In this document: piece by piece, positions 33,148 through 45,212 of the stretch
Numbering within the stretch: the first letter of the stretch is position 1
Layout of the letters: each line of letters starts with the position of its first letter
Assembly (NCBI GenBank): GCA_026225945.1
Contig: JAMJFZ010000107.1
Coordinates: 61,892,501 to 61,956,500, forward strand
Origin: Cricetomys ansorgei
Lineage: Eukaryota > Chordata > Mammalia > Rodentia > Nesomyidae
Direction: 5' to 3'
DNA: 64,000 bases
Notes under the pieces: model-generated
The model's database searches: none
Told to the model about the DNA's origin: nothing
Seen by the model: the letters and a program-made list of their open reading frames with translations, nothing else
Program-made: the position numbers and the translations under genes

Positions 33148-34634
33148 GGGGACTTGAACAGTTTTCCAAGACAGCATGGAAGACTACAATGAGTGACATC
33201 ACACACATATACTTCCCCATTTTTTCTGATTGTTTCCTTAGGGCAGAAACCCAGAACTTGAAAAGTACAGAATTCTCAAAACCCACACTTTTCCAGAAAA
33301 CTGCCCCTGCCGTGGCTCTGAGACACCAAGGAGGATCCTTCTTAACCTTCAGTGATTTTACAGCTTGCAAAGTTTCATCTCATCTCCATCTTAATTAGCA
33401 TCTTTATTGTTGTTATTATTGGAGTTATTACTGGTAACCGTACGTGACTTGAATCACCTCCCTCTGCACCACGCAGCCGCACACCTGTGAGGCATCCCCC
33501 CACCTCCGAGCGCACTCCACGGAGGAATGACTTCCAATAGAGTTACTGAATCGTGTGATTCAACTCGTTTCAGAGCCCGCCCCCAGGGCTTGCCGACCCC
33601 ACCACCGTGGCATTGGGCTGACTATTCCTGAAGCCAAGCAGTTTCTAGGTGCTCTCTCGGTGGTTCCTCCCGACTATGCCTCATCCTATTTTCCACGTAG
33701 AAAACCAACCCTCTGCATTTGGGATGCTTCGATGCCACTCAGCCAGAAGAGTCTCACATCTCCTCCTGACTCCTCCCGAACCGCAGCCATTACACGGCAG
33801 TGTCCTGCCTACACATGGGGAGAATTGTAAACAGCCTCGCGGTGACAGGCATCCTGAAGTTTTGACAGCCTCCGTGGGAAAATATCAGTTAAGTCAAATC
33901 CTGAGGAGCAGTTCTATGAGGTTGGGAAACACAAGCTACTTTGGAAACACGGCCCTTGCAAGGAATCTATTGTACAAGGACTCCTATCCCTTCCAGAAGG
34001 AGGTACAATGAGAGATGGGATGTTCTCCTTACAGGGAGACGGGAGCCACACATACCAGAGAGCTTGATGACAACCTGTTGGTGAGTGTCTTAGCATCCAG
34101 CCATTCTCCATAATTCCCTTTCCTCAGAAGCCTGAGGAAACATACCAGAGCTTCCCTGGACCGAAGGGCAAATGCATCTCAAAGGAGGAGGACCCCAAAA
34201 GTCACACCTACCGTGGAACCACACACAGTCAGGCACTGGCCACTGAAAACAGGCCAGGCACGCCAGGGATGAGGGCATGTCAGGACTGCTAAGTCACGCA
34301 CTTGCTCTTCGATGTGTGCTGCAGAGGAGGTCCACAGCAAGGCAAAGCACCCTAACGCCAGCTTCCCGGACCAATCGGCACCTCGCAGTCAATCATGTGC
34401 TTTATGCAGCTTAGTTTAGGGAGATGGACAGGATTTTCCCAGAAATCACTTGATTGCTATGAGAAATCTATGTTCCTGCTGCTGCCCTAAGCATCGCAGG
34501 GATTTCGGTCACCTTTACTTTCTCTCAGCATCGCGTCGGCCCTTCTCACCACCCCAGGCGCCACACAACGGAAATGCATGGAATCCATGGCCCAGCCTGC
34601 TACCCTGACCCATCCTTGGAGCCATCTGCTACCC
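33148..34634. other. Unassigned sequence
   Basis: Nothing recognised. 33470-33620 is somewhat GC-richer with scattered CpGs but is not a CpG island. Confidence 0.35.
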
Positions 34635-34760
34635 TTTAGTAACTCACCATAGACACTGAATACTTAAGGCTAAGTACTTCACATCTGATATCCCAGCCAA
34701 TCCCCACAACAAACCTCTCAGACACAAACCAGACACTTGAGAGCTGATAAAATTGGGTTA
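34635..34760 (+). mobile_element. Probable MIR fragment
   Basis: Contains ggctaagtacttcacatctg and agccaatccccacaacaaac, matching the MIR 3' region 'ctaagcactttacatatatt' and 'atttaatcctcacaacaacc', then aaaattgggttac at its end where the B3 is inserted. Confidence 0.5.
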
Positions 34761-34762
34761 CA

Positions 34763-34985
34763 GGGCTAGAGAGATGGCTCCAAAGTTAAGCTCTTGTTAC
34801 TCACTCGTACAGATTCTCTGAATTCTATTCCTAGCACCCACCTGGTGGTTCTCAACCAACTAGAACTCCAATTCCAGGACATCCAGCGCCCTCTTCTGCC
34901 TTCCCTGGGCACTGCATGCACAAAGCACACATAGACACCTGCCAGCCAGTCATACACATAAAACTTAAATCTAAAGGAAAATTTT
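34763..34985 (+). mobile_element. B3 SINE
   Basis: Sense B3: ggctagagagatggctccaa (A-box head), aattctattcctagcaccca (B-box), tggttctcaaccaactagaa, ctccaattccaggacatcca, gcgccctcttctgccttccc, tcatacacataaaacttaaa tail. It directly follows the MIR fragment. Confidence 0.93.
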
Positions 34986-35796
34986 AATTGGTTTTGGGAA
35001 AAGCCATATGGGACTCTTTAAGTCTGGTGTGTGGATTCACACAGGGTTAAATTGAGGTCTCTGGGCTTTGATATTCTGACATTTAGCTTTAAAAAAATAT
35101 ACTACTGGGATAAGATCTGGAAGAAACATGGACAAGCCTTCCCCCTTGGTCAGTTATGGACTTCAAATTCCTCATCTCTGCCATCATGCAATGACCTCAA
35201 TTGTAAATATCTAATGCAGCATGTTACATCTTTTTTTTTAACCCAAGAATTTAACACATGCAGGGAACTGACTCAGGCAGACAACCTCTCCTGTCCATGC
35301 CCACTGTACAATGGCCATCCCTTGCCTTGGGCAGTACTCATAGGATGACATACACCAGCTTGCTAGCACGCTTTCCCAGGTGCCCAGAGCTATCAATCAC
35401 CCCATCTCAGATGCCACCACAGAGCCCTAAGCCAGCCGTTCTGCTGGGCATCTGATCTTAGGTTGTCCTATTTGTCAGACTCAAGTCACTTTCCTTCCCC
35501 AAACCCCACTTTCTTTCAAAACTGGCTCCCCCACAATTTCCGAGGTGTTGGTAACTCCAGGCAGGTAGCTTCATTTCCTTAAATGCACTTGTACAAAAGC
35601 AACGTCAGTACGCAGCTCTGGGCCTACAGAATCTACACAGAAGTTCCTGAACATGCTCACCTCTGCCTTATTAATTCTGTCATAACTCTTCAGAATTTAT
35701 AAGGCATCTTTTGTAGTGAAAAGTTCAAGTGAAGCGCACACACCACTCACACAAAAGCACACACACCACTCACATGCACACTCATGCATGCATTCT
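34986..35796. other. Unassigned sequence
   Basis: No feature recognised other than short CA-rich patches near 35738-35785. Confidence 0.35.
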
Positions 35797-35835
35797 CTGT
35801 TTCTCTCTGTCACTCTCTGTCTCTGCCTCTGTCTC

Positions 35836-35884
<49 letters not shown>
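35797..35884. repeat. (CT)n microsatellite
   Basis: Interrupted CT/CTGT sequence becoming a clean CT run at about 35848-35883. Confidence 0.95.
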
Positions 35885-35885
<1 letters not shown>

Positions 35886-36584
35886 ACACACACACATACA
35901 TACACCTTTTTTTAATTTTTGCTTTAGAGAGTTGGAACAATCTCTACCACTGTCTGCAGCCCTCTCAGACTGTGTTAGGGGGTCTCTGTCTCCATAGCCT
36001 ACCAACCCAGGGCCTTCACCTCTTCTTAAAAAACACCTCATCCTTCTTTCTGCAAACCTGAGAAAATAAAGCAAGCAAAAGAGTCCCCACCCACCACACC
36101 CCACACACTGCTTCTGCAAGAAGAGCCCTGCCCTCCTCAACCCTACTTCACTGAAGGATCTGGTCCGCGGCCCCTACGTCCCTTTCATCCACTTGCACAG
36201 GCCCTGGTAGGTTCCCCATTTTGAAAGCAGAGCAGCTCGCTCTGACCTCCACACGGTCCTGCAGTTCCCATTTTATCTCTCCCCACCTCTTGAGGACAAG
36301 GTTCTATCACAGCATCGTTTACTTTCCTTGAACCCACTCCACCCAGAGGTGCAACAGCAATCTCCACTGATGCTTAGCTCCAGCCCCACCCAACCCCAGC
36401 CTGCCCTGCCCTGGGCAGCCGTGTCTGGCTGCAACAGTGTCTAACCCAGAGAGGTGATTTCTCCCTAAGAAAGAGCCTCTACCTTGAGCGCCTGAGGAAG
36501 TGTCCTCTCTTTTTTCCACCTTTCTCACCGACATTTCCTCTTCTTTCTGTATCCAGGATAATGCTCGATGTCGGCGCCCAAGGT
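35885..36584. other. Unassigned sequence
   Basis: No exon or repeat recognised. Confidence 0.35.
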
Positions 36585-36780
36585 TGGGAAGTTCTGACCT
36601 ATGGGTCAGGCGGATTTGCCAGGAAGTTCTGCGGTGACACAGCCTAGCTCATTCCTTCATGGCTGTCCATGGCTGTTTTGTGCTACCAGAGTCGAGTTGA
36701 ACAGTTGCAGGGAAGACGGTAAGGCCTGCAAAGCCCGAAGTATTTACTGTCTGGCACTTTAGGAAGTTTGCCAGCCACTC
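36585..36780 (+). mobile_element. Old MER1-type hAT fragment
   Basis: Follows a well-known mammalian non-autonomous hAT: gtgacacagcctagctcatt (cf. 'ggaacacagccacgcccatt'), catggctgttttgtgctacc, gagtcgagttgaacagttgc, gcctgcaaagcccgaagtat, ttactgtctggcactttagg, ending at aagtttgccagccactc. The name is not certain. Confidence 0.65.
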
Positions 36781-36989
36781 TTCCAGATCTATAAATACTG
36801 CCATTCTCAAAACCCTGTCTTTACCGCCTCTGTACCCACGCTCCCCTGAGTGAGCTAATCTGGCCCCATAACCTTAAATGCCACCAGTGACTCCCAAAGT
36901 CCTTCACTGGTCTAAACCTCTCCTCTCTGGACTCCAGACACACTCACCTTTGCGGTGGACATTTCGATTGGATGTCTTTTCCATCCTAA
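36781..36989. other. Unassigned sequence
   Basis: Pyrimidine-leaning spacer between the hAT fragment and the tandem array. Confidence 0.3.
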
Positions 36990-37410
36990 AATGAACCCCT
37001 AGCTCCCTGCGCCCCCAGCACCCCCAGTCCTCACCTGTGCCTTCCACAATCTAACCCTCATTCCTGCCCTGCCCCCCCCACTCTTCCTTCCTGGCCTCAC
37101 TCCTGCTCCAGCAAAGGTCCCCCGGTCCTTACTTTCTGTCTGTCCTTCCATGGCCTCTCTCATTTCCTGCCCTGACCCCTCCACACTCATCCTGCAACCC
37201 TCACCGCCCTCACTCTCTGCCTCAACAAGGACCCCAATCCTTGCTTTCTGTCCTTCTCTTCCCAGTCCCCATGCTTACTTCCTGTCCCGCCTCCACCCTC
37301 ATTTCCGGTGTGGCCACCCCCACCAGCCTCCAAACCCCTCACTCCCTGCCACTATACTCTGCATGGTGTCTGTTCTTTACTTCCGGTCCTTCCATCATCC
37401 TCACGTTCCC
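36990..37410. repeat. Degenerate pyrimidine-rich tandem array, ~110-bp unit
   Basis: Similar segments recur at spacings of about 110 bp: ctcattcctgccctgccccc (near 37050), ctcatttcctgccctgaccc (near 37159), cttacttcctgtcccgcctc (near 37270). The block ending gtcctcacctgtgccttcca (near 37025) recurs as a ccttactttctgtctgtcct variant near 37126 and tttacttccggtccttccat near 37376. I estimate about four diverged copies. It gives a proline/serine-rich frame (37150-37548) that is a by-product. Confidence 0.65.
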
Positions 37411-40064
37411 CTGGCGCCCTCTCCATTGGCTCCGTATGTAGACCTTCCCGCTTCCTTCCAAACCCTTGCACACATCCTTAAATGTTCTCTTTCAAATCCA
37501 AAGTCCAGCTCATCAGCAGACCCTGCCTGCTCCCTCTTCAAAACATAAACAAGCCAATAAGCCCCTATGGTTGTTAGTCAGGACCCTGCCCTCCTGGGCT
37601 GGTCTCTGCCTACGCATAGCCTGCCACAGTGTGCTCTCAGGATGACAGCTAACGATGCTTTGACATCACAGACCAGATACATTGCTCAACTCGCGGTCCT
37701 GCAGAGTTTGAGAAAGCTGTCAGGCCTCAGACCTCGCGGCTACTGCTGACACCCCAGTGTCTTCAATTTTGAGGCTTTTCCTTGCATGGACTGTCTATCT
37801 CCCAAAATCCACGTGGGCTGCCAGCTCCACTGTTTCAGGCCTCTGAGGAGCGCTAAGGTACTCCCTTTTCCACTCCCCTGGCTGGCTTTATCTTTCTCTG
37901 TGCAGACTCCAATCCTCAGACATATTTACTTATGGTCTCGCCATCTACCTCTTCAACTAGAACCTAAGCCCAGAAAGGACAGAACCTCGGACCAGTCTCC
38001 TCTGCTGCTTAAGTTCTCCTCCATGAAGTGTTCTCACTGCTTAGAGAATTCTCCCATTCTCAATATTTAGAACAGAGAATATATGGGTACCTAAATGTCC
38101 AAAGCTTTCGTTTCACCTCAAGACAGTGGAAAGATACGGAAGAGAAACAAACTGCTTGCAGCAGCATGGAAAAAATCGAAAGAGTAGAGCTATATCCTAG
38201 TGCTCGCATGCAAGAGCCAGCCATCTTTCTTGGTGACCTGCCCCTGGGAATATACTGAATCGAACCAGGCTCCAATGACCAAGTGACTGTATGTATAGTT
38301 AGAATCCTTCTGCAGAGCTTCTTGGAGACCAATAAGGCCATGGGGAGATGGGGCTTCCATGAGGCAGACAGAGCAATGCAGAAACAGCCCCTTCACACCC
38401 TATGTCAGTCACTTGGAATGCTGGCCAAAGAGCAGGACGGGGAGCTACCCCGGATAGCGTGGTGAGGGAACACAGAGCAGGCATCTGTCTTGTGAGCTTC
38501 AGTTCAAGCCTGTTTCTGCGCCTGTACAATAAGGTGACACCACCACATACTTACAAAGAAAGCCAAAGGGCCATCCTGGCTCTTTGTCTTTCTTTCTGGT
38601 GTGTCATTTATCACTCCTAAAAGTTTGCAACTTGTGACTTTTAAAAAAGTTACCCTTAGGACTTTCCCCAGCCTAACATGCCTCTGGGGCAAGATGGGGC
38701 TTATGCCCAACTTGGCACAATTTTAAAGTTTTCTTTTTCTTGTTGGCTAATAAATTCGAAAACTCTAAGTTCCCAACAGAAAGGGAAGGGTTGATAGGGT
38801 GGGGACAGTCCCAACCCTCCCTTCTCTCTGCCTGGAATCCTTTGGGACAATTCCTTTTCCAGAGGGACAAAATAAAGAACACAGCAGAAGAAAAGTGAAA
38901 AACCCTTCAGATCCCAGCCCACCTCTGCCTCTGCTTGCCTCCCTCCCTCCTCTCAGGGCCACAGGGTCCCAGTGAACACAGAGACTTTCTAGGAGAGCGA
39001 ATCCTGTCGCAACAGGGTGCCTGCAGCTTGTCTGGACATCACCTCAATGCAGCCCACAGCCTCTCGGCAGCCCGAGATGCTCCTGACTATATCTCTTGAC
39101 TCCAGGCACATATTCCTTAGAGAATGCTCCTCCTCCAGTCCAAATTAGTCACATCCTTCAAAGCCCAAGGCTCAGGATGTGTTGTCTTCATACGCCTTCT
39201 GAGACGACTATTTCCTTCACCAACAATCATTTTTCTCAGCCTCATATTGTAGAACTCAGCTACAGGCTCCCTGGCACCCACAACCACGCCATGTATTCTG
39301 CTATTGGCTTCCCAAGTAGGGCTACACAGGATCCTAACTCTCACCCCTCCTTCATGAAAGACATACAGGTCCACAGGAAATCCTTGCTGCTGAGAAGCCA
39401 GGTGCAGTTTGCAGACAGAATTTGGCTGCCCTCACAATTCCATACCCTTCTGTATTGATTTTTTTCCCTGAAAAATGGGGAAAGCACCTAGCCCACATCT
39501 GAAGCTTCCAAACACACAAATTCAGGTTCTTATTAAAATAAACAGAGCAGCAAATTATGTACACACCACTCCTCAACCAGTCCTACTTGCTACAGTAAGC
39601 CTGTCCACTCTTCTTCCAGTTAACACTGCAAAAGCCCCAAGGTTATGCCCATGAGAGCCACCACAGCCCTGCTGCGGAGAAGGTATCCCAGAGCCCTCGT
39701 GTGGCCCAGCACACATCATGGAGCCAGCCAGCTGTGTCTTCCACCCCAAGCAAGCTCACTTAGCTGCCCAGAGTTTATGCAACAGAGGAAACCACAGTGG
39801 GAAGCAAACTCGTTCTGAAAAACAAGAACAAGCGAGACTCTGGGGCAGGATGCAGCCAGTCCGGTAGCCTCTGGCTCAGCACCCATAGCCCCTGCTCAAA
39901 GTGGAACAGCCATCAGCACACTGATTTGGTCTCAACTACAAAGGAGGGTGGGGCTCCACACTGTCCCACGGAAATCCACCAAGTGCACGCAGAGCTCAGC
40001 AAGTCAGCTATTCTGCAAAGACCATGGCACTGAGCACCGAAGAGCCTTGGGCTTGTGCCTACCA
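37411..40064. other. Unassigned sequence with weak L2/MIR traces
   Basis: 37890-38010 (catatttacttatggtctcg, cagaaaggacagaacctcgg) faintly resembles L2, and 38480-38540 (gagcttcagttcaagcctgt) faintly resembles MIR. Neither is secure. No exon is supported. Confidence 0.35.
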
Positions 40065-40200
40065 ATGTCACTCAGTAGTTCCGTTACCCCAATCAAGTCA
40101 CAAGCCCCTCTGAGCCTCAGCTTCTCCACTTGTCATACATGGAAACATGCTGCTGGAAATGCTAACAGGTCTGATCGCTGTGGCAAACAGGTGATCGGCA
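40065..40200 (+). mobile_element. MIR SINE fragment
   Basis: Contains caatcaagtcacaagcccct then ctgagcctcagcttctccac, close to the MIR core 'gggcaagtcacttaacctctctgagcctcagtttcctca', followed by ttgtcatacatggaaacatg for the 'tctgtaaaatggggat' part. Confidence 0.65.
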
Positions 40201-40734
40201 GGGATAACGGGGTGCAGGACATCACAAGGCCTGGCTGCCCGCAGTGACTGTAGCCTGCTGAGGAACAGAGGATGAGCTCCTACAGAGACGAGTCTACTGG
40301 ATTTCAGGAGTATATATTTATATATCATCTTCCCAAATGTACAGAGGACACAAGCCAGTCGTACACGGTAAACGCTGAGCCTACAATACTATCACATCTG
40401 CGGTAGGAAGGACTGATGAAAAGAGCATAGCTTCGCTGTGGAAAAGGAGGCAGACAGATTGTAAGAGCCAGACGGGATGGAGGACACCAAGGAAGCAAGG
40501 CCTTCCAGACACAACAGGACTGATGCAATATGAACTCAGAGAGACTGCGGCAGCCTGCACAGGTCTTGCACAGGTCTAAGCCAGGTGGGCTTCCAGTGCT
40601 TAGAGGGGAAGGAGACACGAGCCCCCATCATTAACCCAGAAGCTGTCTCCAGTTGACAACTGTGCACAGTTGAAAATTTGTGTCCCACTGTGTGTACAAA
40701 CACTTGAGGGCAGGCCGCAAGCCCAGCCGTAGAT
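40201..40734. other. Unassigned sequence
   Basis: No feature recognised. A short tatatattta block lies near 40310. Confidence 0.35.
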
Positions 40735-41118
40735 GGCCAACTTGAGAAGAACTCAGTGGTATTTTTAGAGATTCTTTGTCTCATAATTCTTTGGGCGTGT
40801 TTTTAGCCTTACCTGTCTTTTGCTTATATATTCTAATCCTGACTGTGCGTTTTATGGAATTCCTGTGTGGTGAATGTGAGTGTCTGAGCATCTGTATGCG
40901 CTTCTCGTGCTTTTTATTTGGCTCCTTTGTCCCAGTCTGGCTTCTTGGTTTTTTTTATTGTATTTTTTCAGATACCTGATTGTTTTCTAATGAGAGAGAG
41001 AGAAAGAAAGGGAGTGAATCTGGGTGGGAAGGGTGAATCTCAGAGGAGTGAGGATGTTGGAGACCCTGATCAGAATGTGTTGTGTGAGAAAAAAAAATAT
41101 TATTTTCAATATAAGGAA
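40735..41118 (+). mobile_element. Rodent L1 3' UTR, severely 5'-truncated
   Basis: Matches the muroid L1 3' UTR in order: gaactcagtggtatttttag, gtcttttgcttatatattct, gctttttatttggctccttt, cagatacctgattgttttct, aatgagagagagagaaagaa, ccctgatcagaatgtgttgt, gtgagaaaaaaaaatattat, ttttcaatat. It is opposite in strand to the large L1 at 14.8-18.5 kb and independent of it. Confidence 0.85.
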
Positions 41119-41279
41119 AAAGGAAGACCAGTTTTTTCTGATTAACATTTTTCCTGTAAGAAATTTAGGAAACTCAAAAAGTTAAAAGAAATACAACGTA
41201 TCCATTCCTACACAATGACACCCCATTCCCTTCCAACTGCCATTACACTCTATTTACTCTTCAGTCCTTACTTAACAGA
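41119..41279. other. Unassigned spacer
   Basis: AT-rich spacer between two LINE fragments. Confidence 0.3.
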
Positions 41280-41790
41280 TGCATTATTGGCACTTCACGT
41301 ACCCTTATATATCATTCAATGCCTTTAATAGCTTCTTTGATTTTCATTTTATAGATGACCCATATTGGACTTAATTAATCCCACGCACAATTTTTTTATT
41401 ATCGTGAACAAGGCTGAAAGGGATGTCCCTGCGTAGAACTACTTTGCATATCTCTGTTTATTTCTTTAGGGCTAATTCCTTAGAGAAGCTCTGCTTAATG
41501 GTTTAAAAAGCATTTTTTTTGAGACCTGTCTCTTCTATTTTCAAATTATCTTCCCACCAGTGAGGTATACAAATGACTATTGTTTTCTACAACACTCCCA
41601 CCAACGTTGGCTAGGTTAACATTTTTCATTTTTGCTAACCTATTAGATAGCTAACAATGTCTTGGTTTTAATTTTGCATATGTTTTATGTATGTTTATGT
41701 ATTTGTTATCTATATGTTTTGAAGTATCTGTCCAGAAGTTTTGCCCACTTTTCTATCATCAAAGGGTTTTGTTTTGTTTTTTTCTAATAT
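41280..41790 (-). mobile_element. Ancient L1 fragment (ORF2 C-terminal region), antisense
   Basis: Follows old L1 antisense text: atttctttagggctaattcc, aacactcccaccaacgttgg, taacatttttcatttttgct, aacctattagatagctaaca, ttggttttaattttgcatat, gaagtatctgtccagaagtt, ttgcccacttttctatcatc. These match 'actcccaccagcagtgta', 'gttttaatttgcatttct' and 'ctttgcccatttttctatt'. Confidence 0.75.
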
Positions 41791-41924
41791 CCTGGAGTAG
41801 TTCACAATCTCCTTTGATGACCCAGAGTCTATGCTTTAACAGCCCTTTCTATTAAAACATAAATTCTAATGTCCCACTTACACCCTCTCCTTGTAGCTTA
41901 AACTAATTTCCATTTTGAGTATTT
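41791..41924. other. Unassigned spacer
   Basis: AT-rich spacer; nothing recognised. Confidence 0.3.
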
Positions 41925-42112
41925 GCTTGAGTTGTATTTATTTTATGTGCATGGGTGTTTTACCAGCACGTGTCTGTGCAGTGCTCACAGAGGCCAAAAG
42001 AGGGCGTTGGATCTCCTGGAACTGGAATTAGGATTCAAACCCCAATCCTCTGGAAGAGCAGCCAGAGCTCTTAACTACTGAGCCACCTACTGAGCCACCT
42101 CTCTAGCACCTT
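41925..42112 (-). mobile_element. B3 SINE, antisense, with internal 12-bp duplication
   Basis: Antisense B3: tattttatgtgcatgggtgt, ccaaaagagggcgttggatc, tcctggaactggaattagga, aaccccaatcctctggaaga, ctcttaactactgagccacc. The head contains a perfect tandem duplication of actgagccacct (42077-42088 and 42089-42100), absent from the consensus. Confidence 0.92.
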
Positions 42113-43028
42113 AACCCGTTTCCTCTTATCTTATTTCAGTCTCTCGTATCTCATGGTGTGATCTTCTTTAATCAGCTAGTCCTCACTGGGATCCAGAAGT
42201 CCTTTTCCTTCTCCCCTGATCTAGTGTGACTTAGGAAGTCAGTATGGCTGTTATTAGTAGTAGTAGCAGCAGCATTGCTGTGGGAACACATCATGGCAAG
42301 CGAGTGGAAGGCAGATTGTCACTGTGGGGTTGGTGTTCTGCTTTACACTTTTATGTTTGGATTCTAGGGTTTAACTCAGTTTCTGCAGCCATCCACAGGC
42401 CCCGGGCAGTCTCTAGGCCTTGCATAGCAGGCTGCTTTCCCAAGTTGCTCAGCTCCCAGCAGGCACAAGGTCCTTCCCTAATAACTTGCCTCTTCTCTGA
42501 ATTCAGTTGTGAGGGCAACCCAGAAGCTGGCAGGTGTCCCCTCTGCTGTGGGAGTTTTCCCAGACCTGCAGAAAGTGTCTTCAATGCCCCACCTTGCTGG
42601 ACCTCTGTTGCTACCATCTTCCTTCGAGTGCCCATCACTTTGACCAGCCCCAGCTGGGTCTTCCCTTGTCACCCCTCCCAAACCTCACCATGTCCATTTG
42701 GTGGCTAACTGGGCTAGTGTATCCAGATGAGGCTGAGTCATTTCTTGCTTGAAACCCTTCTGCCCTTCACCCGGTCAACTGGACCTTTCCTCCCTGCCAA
42801 AGACCCACAACCCTACCTCCTATTCTTCCCAGGGAAAAAAAAAAAACGCCTTGTGTATTCAGATTCAACAGCCCCCAAGTATTCCAGGCATGATGTGCTA
42901 TCCCACACTTTTGAGCTGTGCAAACATGGCTCACCTCTGCCCACTCCTCTCTCACAGACCTGGAGGCAAACTATTTTTTCCCTGTCTCAATCATTCCTTT
43001 CTTCTAGAGACTTCCTGCAAATCCTGAC
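42113..43028. other. Unassigned sequence
   Basis: No exon or repeat supported. The frame at 42244-42708 (154 codons, plus) lacks any recognised domain. An A run lies at 42836-42845. Confidence 0.4.
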
Positions 43029-43071
43029 ACCACACACACACACACACACATACACACACACACACACACAA
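43029..43071. repeat. (CA)n microsatellite
   Basis: About 20 CA units with one TA interruption. Confidence 0.95.
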
Positions 43072-44699
43072 ATAAGGACAGCCATGCTGAGCCTCACATC
43101 CAAGACATGGCTCTACTCTATTTAACCACCTATTTCAAGAATAGTCCACAGCATCCAAACAGAGGAAGGAGGCGTGGATGCAGGCGGAGGTCACCTTTAA
43201 GGTGATCAACATTTCTGGGGGCTTGCCCGTCTAATGGATCCCTCAACGTTCTCCCACAGACGGTGGGTGCCCCACTTTCCCTCGGCAAACAGATTCTGTG
43301 ATTCCTCCAGCTCCCTCCTCTGTCTCTTCCAGAGCTCCCTGTTGTTGCGGTCCACTGTACACCCTGAGGAACCTGCCTGGCCAGCCCAGCTCCTAATGCA
43401 TGCAAGGACCTTTCTTCCTTTGGTTCCTTTAAATCTAAGACATTCGTGGGACAGACATCCTGCCCTGCTGCCTGCATCGGAGGCCTTATCTTGTGGTGCT
43501 CAGTTCTCTCTGACTCAAACACCGTGAAGCAAAGACCTTCCCAGCCGCTGCCACCATCCCAGCTCCTGCTGTATTGTCAGAAGTGCCAGGCTCTGACCCC
43601 ACAGACAGCCAGACTGGGAAAGCTCCTGTGGGCTTCCACTAATGCTCCTTACATACAGCCGTTTGCTGTGTTTGTTAAACGTAATGGGTGAGGTATTTTA
43701 TTCATGGTATGATCTATGTCGTGGGCATTTTTATTTCACTATTCAGTGAAGAAGTCGATCGGCTGTCTGTACTCTTTAACCATTACAAGACTTTGCAAGA
43801 TTCAAATTCAGCATCGCTCACGCAATTTCTCCATACCTCTTCTTGGTGTTCCTCTCTATCTACTCCTTCCTTCTTGTTCTGGGTTCTGAGAGCAATGCTG
43901 CCGTGTAGCCCCACAGCAACGCTGCAGAGGCCCCCACAGACGGCAGAGCAGCCTCCTCCCCGCTAACTGGAGATGGAACAGTGCACTCTGTAAATGAGGG
44001 AGAGTGTCCTCGGGCACAGTGTGAGCAATGGGTGCTGTCCAAAGAGCCCACAGTATGGGCAATGGGTGCTTCAGAGAGAGCAGGGTGCCAGCAATGGGTA
44101 TCAAGGAACTATCAATGAGCACTGCTCAGCTGAGACATCCATCTTTGCCATTCAGGTAACGAGATATTAGGAGCCCAATAAATCAAATGATCTATTCAGT
44201 TTGAGCATAGAAAGGAAATGAGCTACAGAGAAAATACCCATGATTCTGAAGATGGGGGTAAGGGAGGGCTTGATTCTGGTCTCAGTTCTGCCACCAATTC
44301 CATGAATGTCGCCATCACACGCCTTTACCTCCCCAGGATCATTTGCCAGATCTGCAACAAACGATTAGAGCTGGCGAAAGATCTCTATGCAATGGACAGA
44401 ACATTCCCATCAGGGTGGCTGCCAGCTCAGGGCAGGAGTAGGGGCTTCTACTCAAGAAGACCCACCGGTTCCCCACACTCCTTACTCATCCCAAGCACTT
44501 CAACTTTCCGCCCCAGGGCTGAGGGTGGAGTTTGGGAGACATGCTTGTAGGTCCTTCTCCAGGGAAGAAGAGATGGATCCTGACTCCGGAGGAGTCCTGC
44601 CCTTTTCCAACTCACAGCCCTCCAGCTCCAGCTGACACCTCCAGCTCATCCATTTCCTAAAGATTATCTTGGAGGCTTACAACCTTCCCTTAAAAAAAA
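43072..44699. other. Unassigned sequence; possible MIR and small tandem motif
   Basis: 44265-44365 (tctggtctcagttctgccac and the following block) weakly resembles MIR. The motif gcaatgggtgct-like recurs at 44027, 44059 and 44091 in a loose tandem. No exon is supported. Confidence 0.35.
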
Positions 44700-44895
44700 A
44701 AATTCTTGCTGATGGAAAATTCTTCCTCATACCTAATCTAAGTCCATCTGCTGCAATTTCTGTCTATTTTCTCTCGTTCAATCCTTACTGGAGATGGAGA
44801 ACAGCTGGTCGCCATCCTCCATATAACATCCCCTCCTAAACCAGAATCAGTTATGACATCACCCCTCAGCCTGCTTTTTCTTCTGGCATACCATC
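44700..44895 (-). mobile_element. L3/CR1-type LINE fragment
   Basis: Contains aaattcttcctcatacctaa then tctaagtccatctgctgcaa, tggagatggagaacagctgg, gttatgacatcacccctcag and cctgctttttcttctggcat, parallel to mammalian L3/CR1 text ('ttcttcctaatgtctaacctaaatct', 'ctgttatcatgtcccctctcagtcttctcttctcc'). Strand is inferred from the orientation of avian CR1. Confidence 0.5.
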
Positions 44896-45097
44896 CACTA
44901 TGCCTCCTGACCTGTCTTCACAGATTCTAGCTCTGAAAGTATGGCCAGTCACCATGGCAGCCTTAGAGGCTGCAGGGATGTGGCCTCCACAGCAGGAGAT
45001 AGACTCCCTGGCAAGATCAAAAGAGAAGGTCACTGCAAAAAGGGACCTAGAAGAACTGAATCCACTCAAGTGCCAGATCCCAGTATTCCTTTTGGGA
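44896..45097. other. Unassigned sequence with a small open frame
   Basis: A 69-codon plus-strand frame (44900-45109) has no recognised domain and runs into the neighbouring SINE, so it is not called. Confidence 0.3.
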
Positions 45098-45212
45098 GTG
45101 GGGGAGTAGGATCTCCTTATATCACCTAAGCTTGCCTCAAACCCCAGATCTTCCTACTTCCGCTTTCCACTTGCGAGGATTATTGGCATGTGCCACTATG
45201 CCCAGCTAACAC
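45098..45212 (-). mobile_element. B1/B4-related SINE fragment, antisense, old
   Basis: Antisense 7SL-type body: gtaggatctccttatatcac, ctaagcttgcctcaaacccc, agatcttcctacttccgctt, gcgaggattattggcatgtg, ccactatgcccagctaac. Strongly diverged, consistent with PB1/B4-age elements. Confidence 0.65.

Noticed and set aside
37150..37548. 132-codon proline/serine-rich frame
   Set aside because: Falls in the degenerate pyrimidine-rich tandem array; composition explains it.
42244..42708. 154-codon plus-strand open frame with serine-rich start
   Set aside because: The serine run is a short AGT/AGC repeat; the remainder has no recognised domain and overlaps frames on the other strand.
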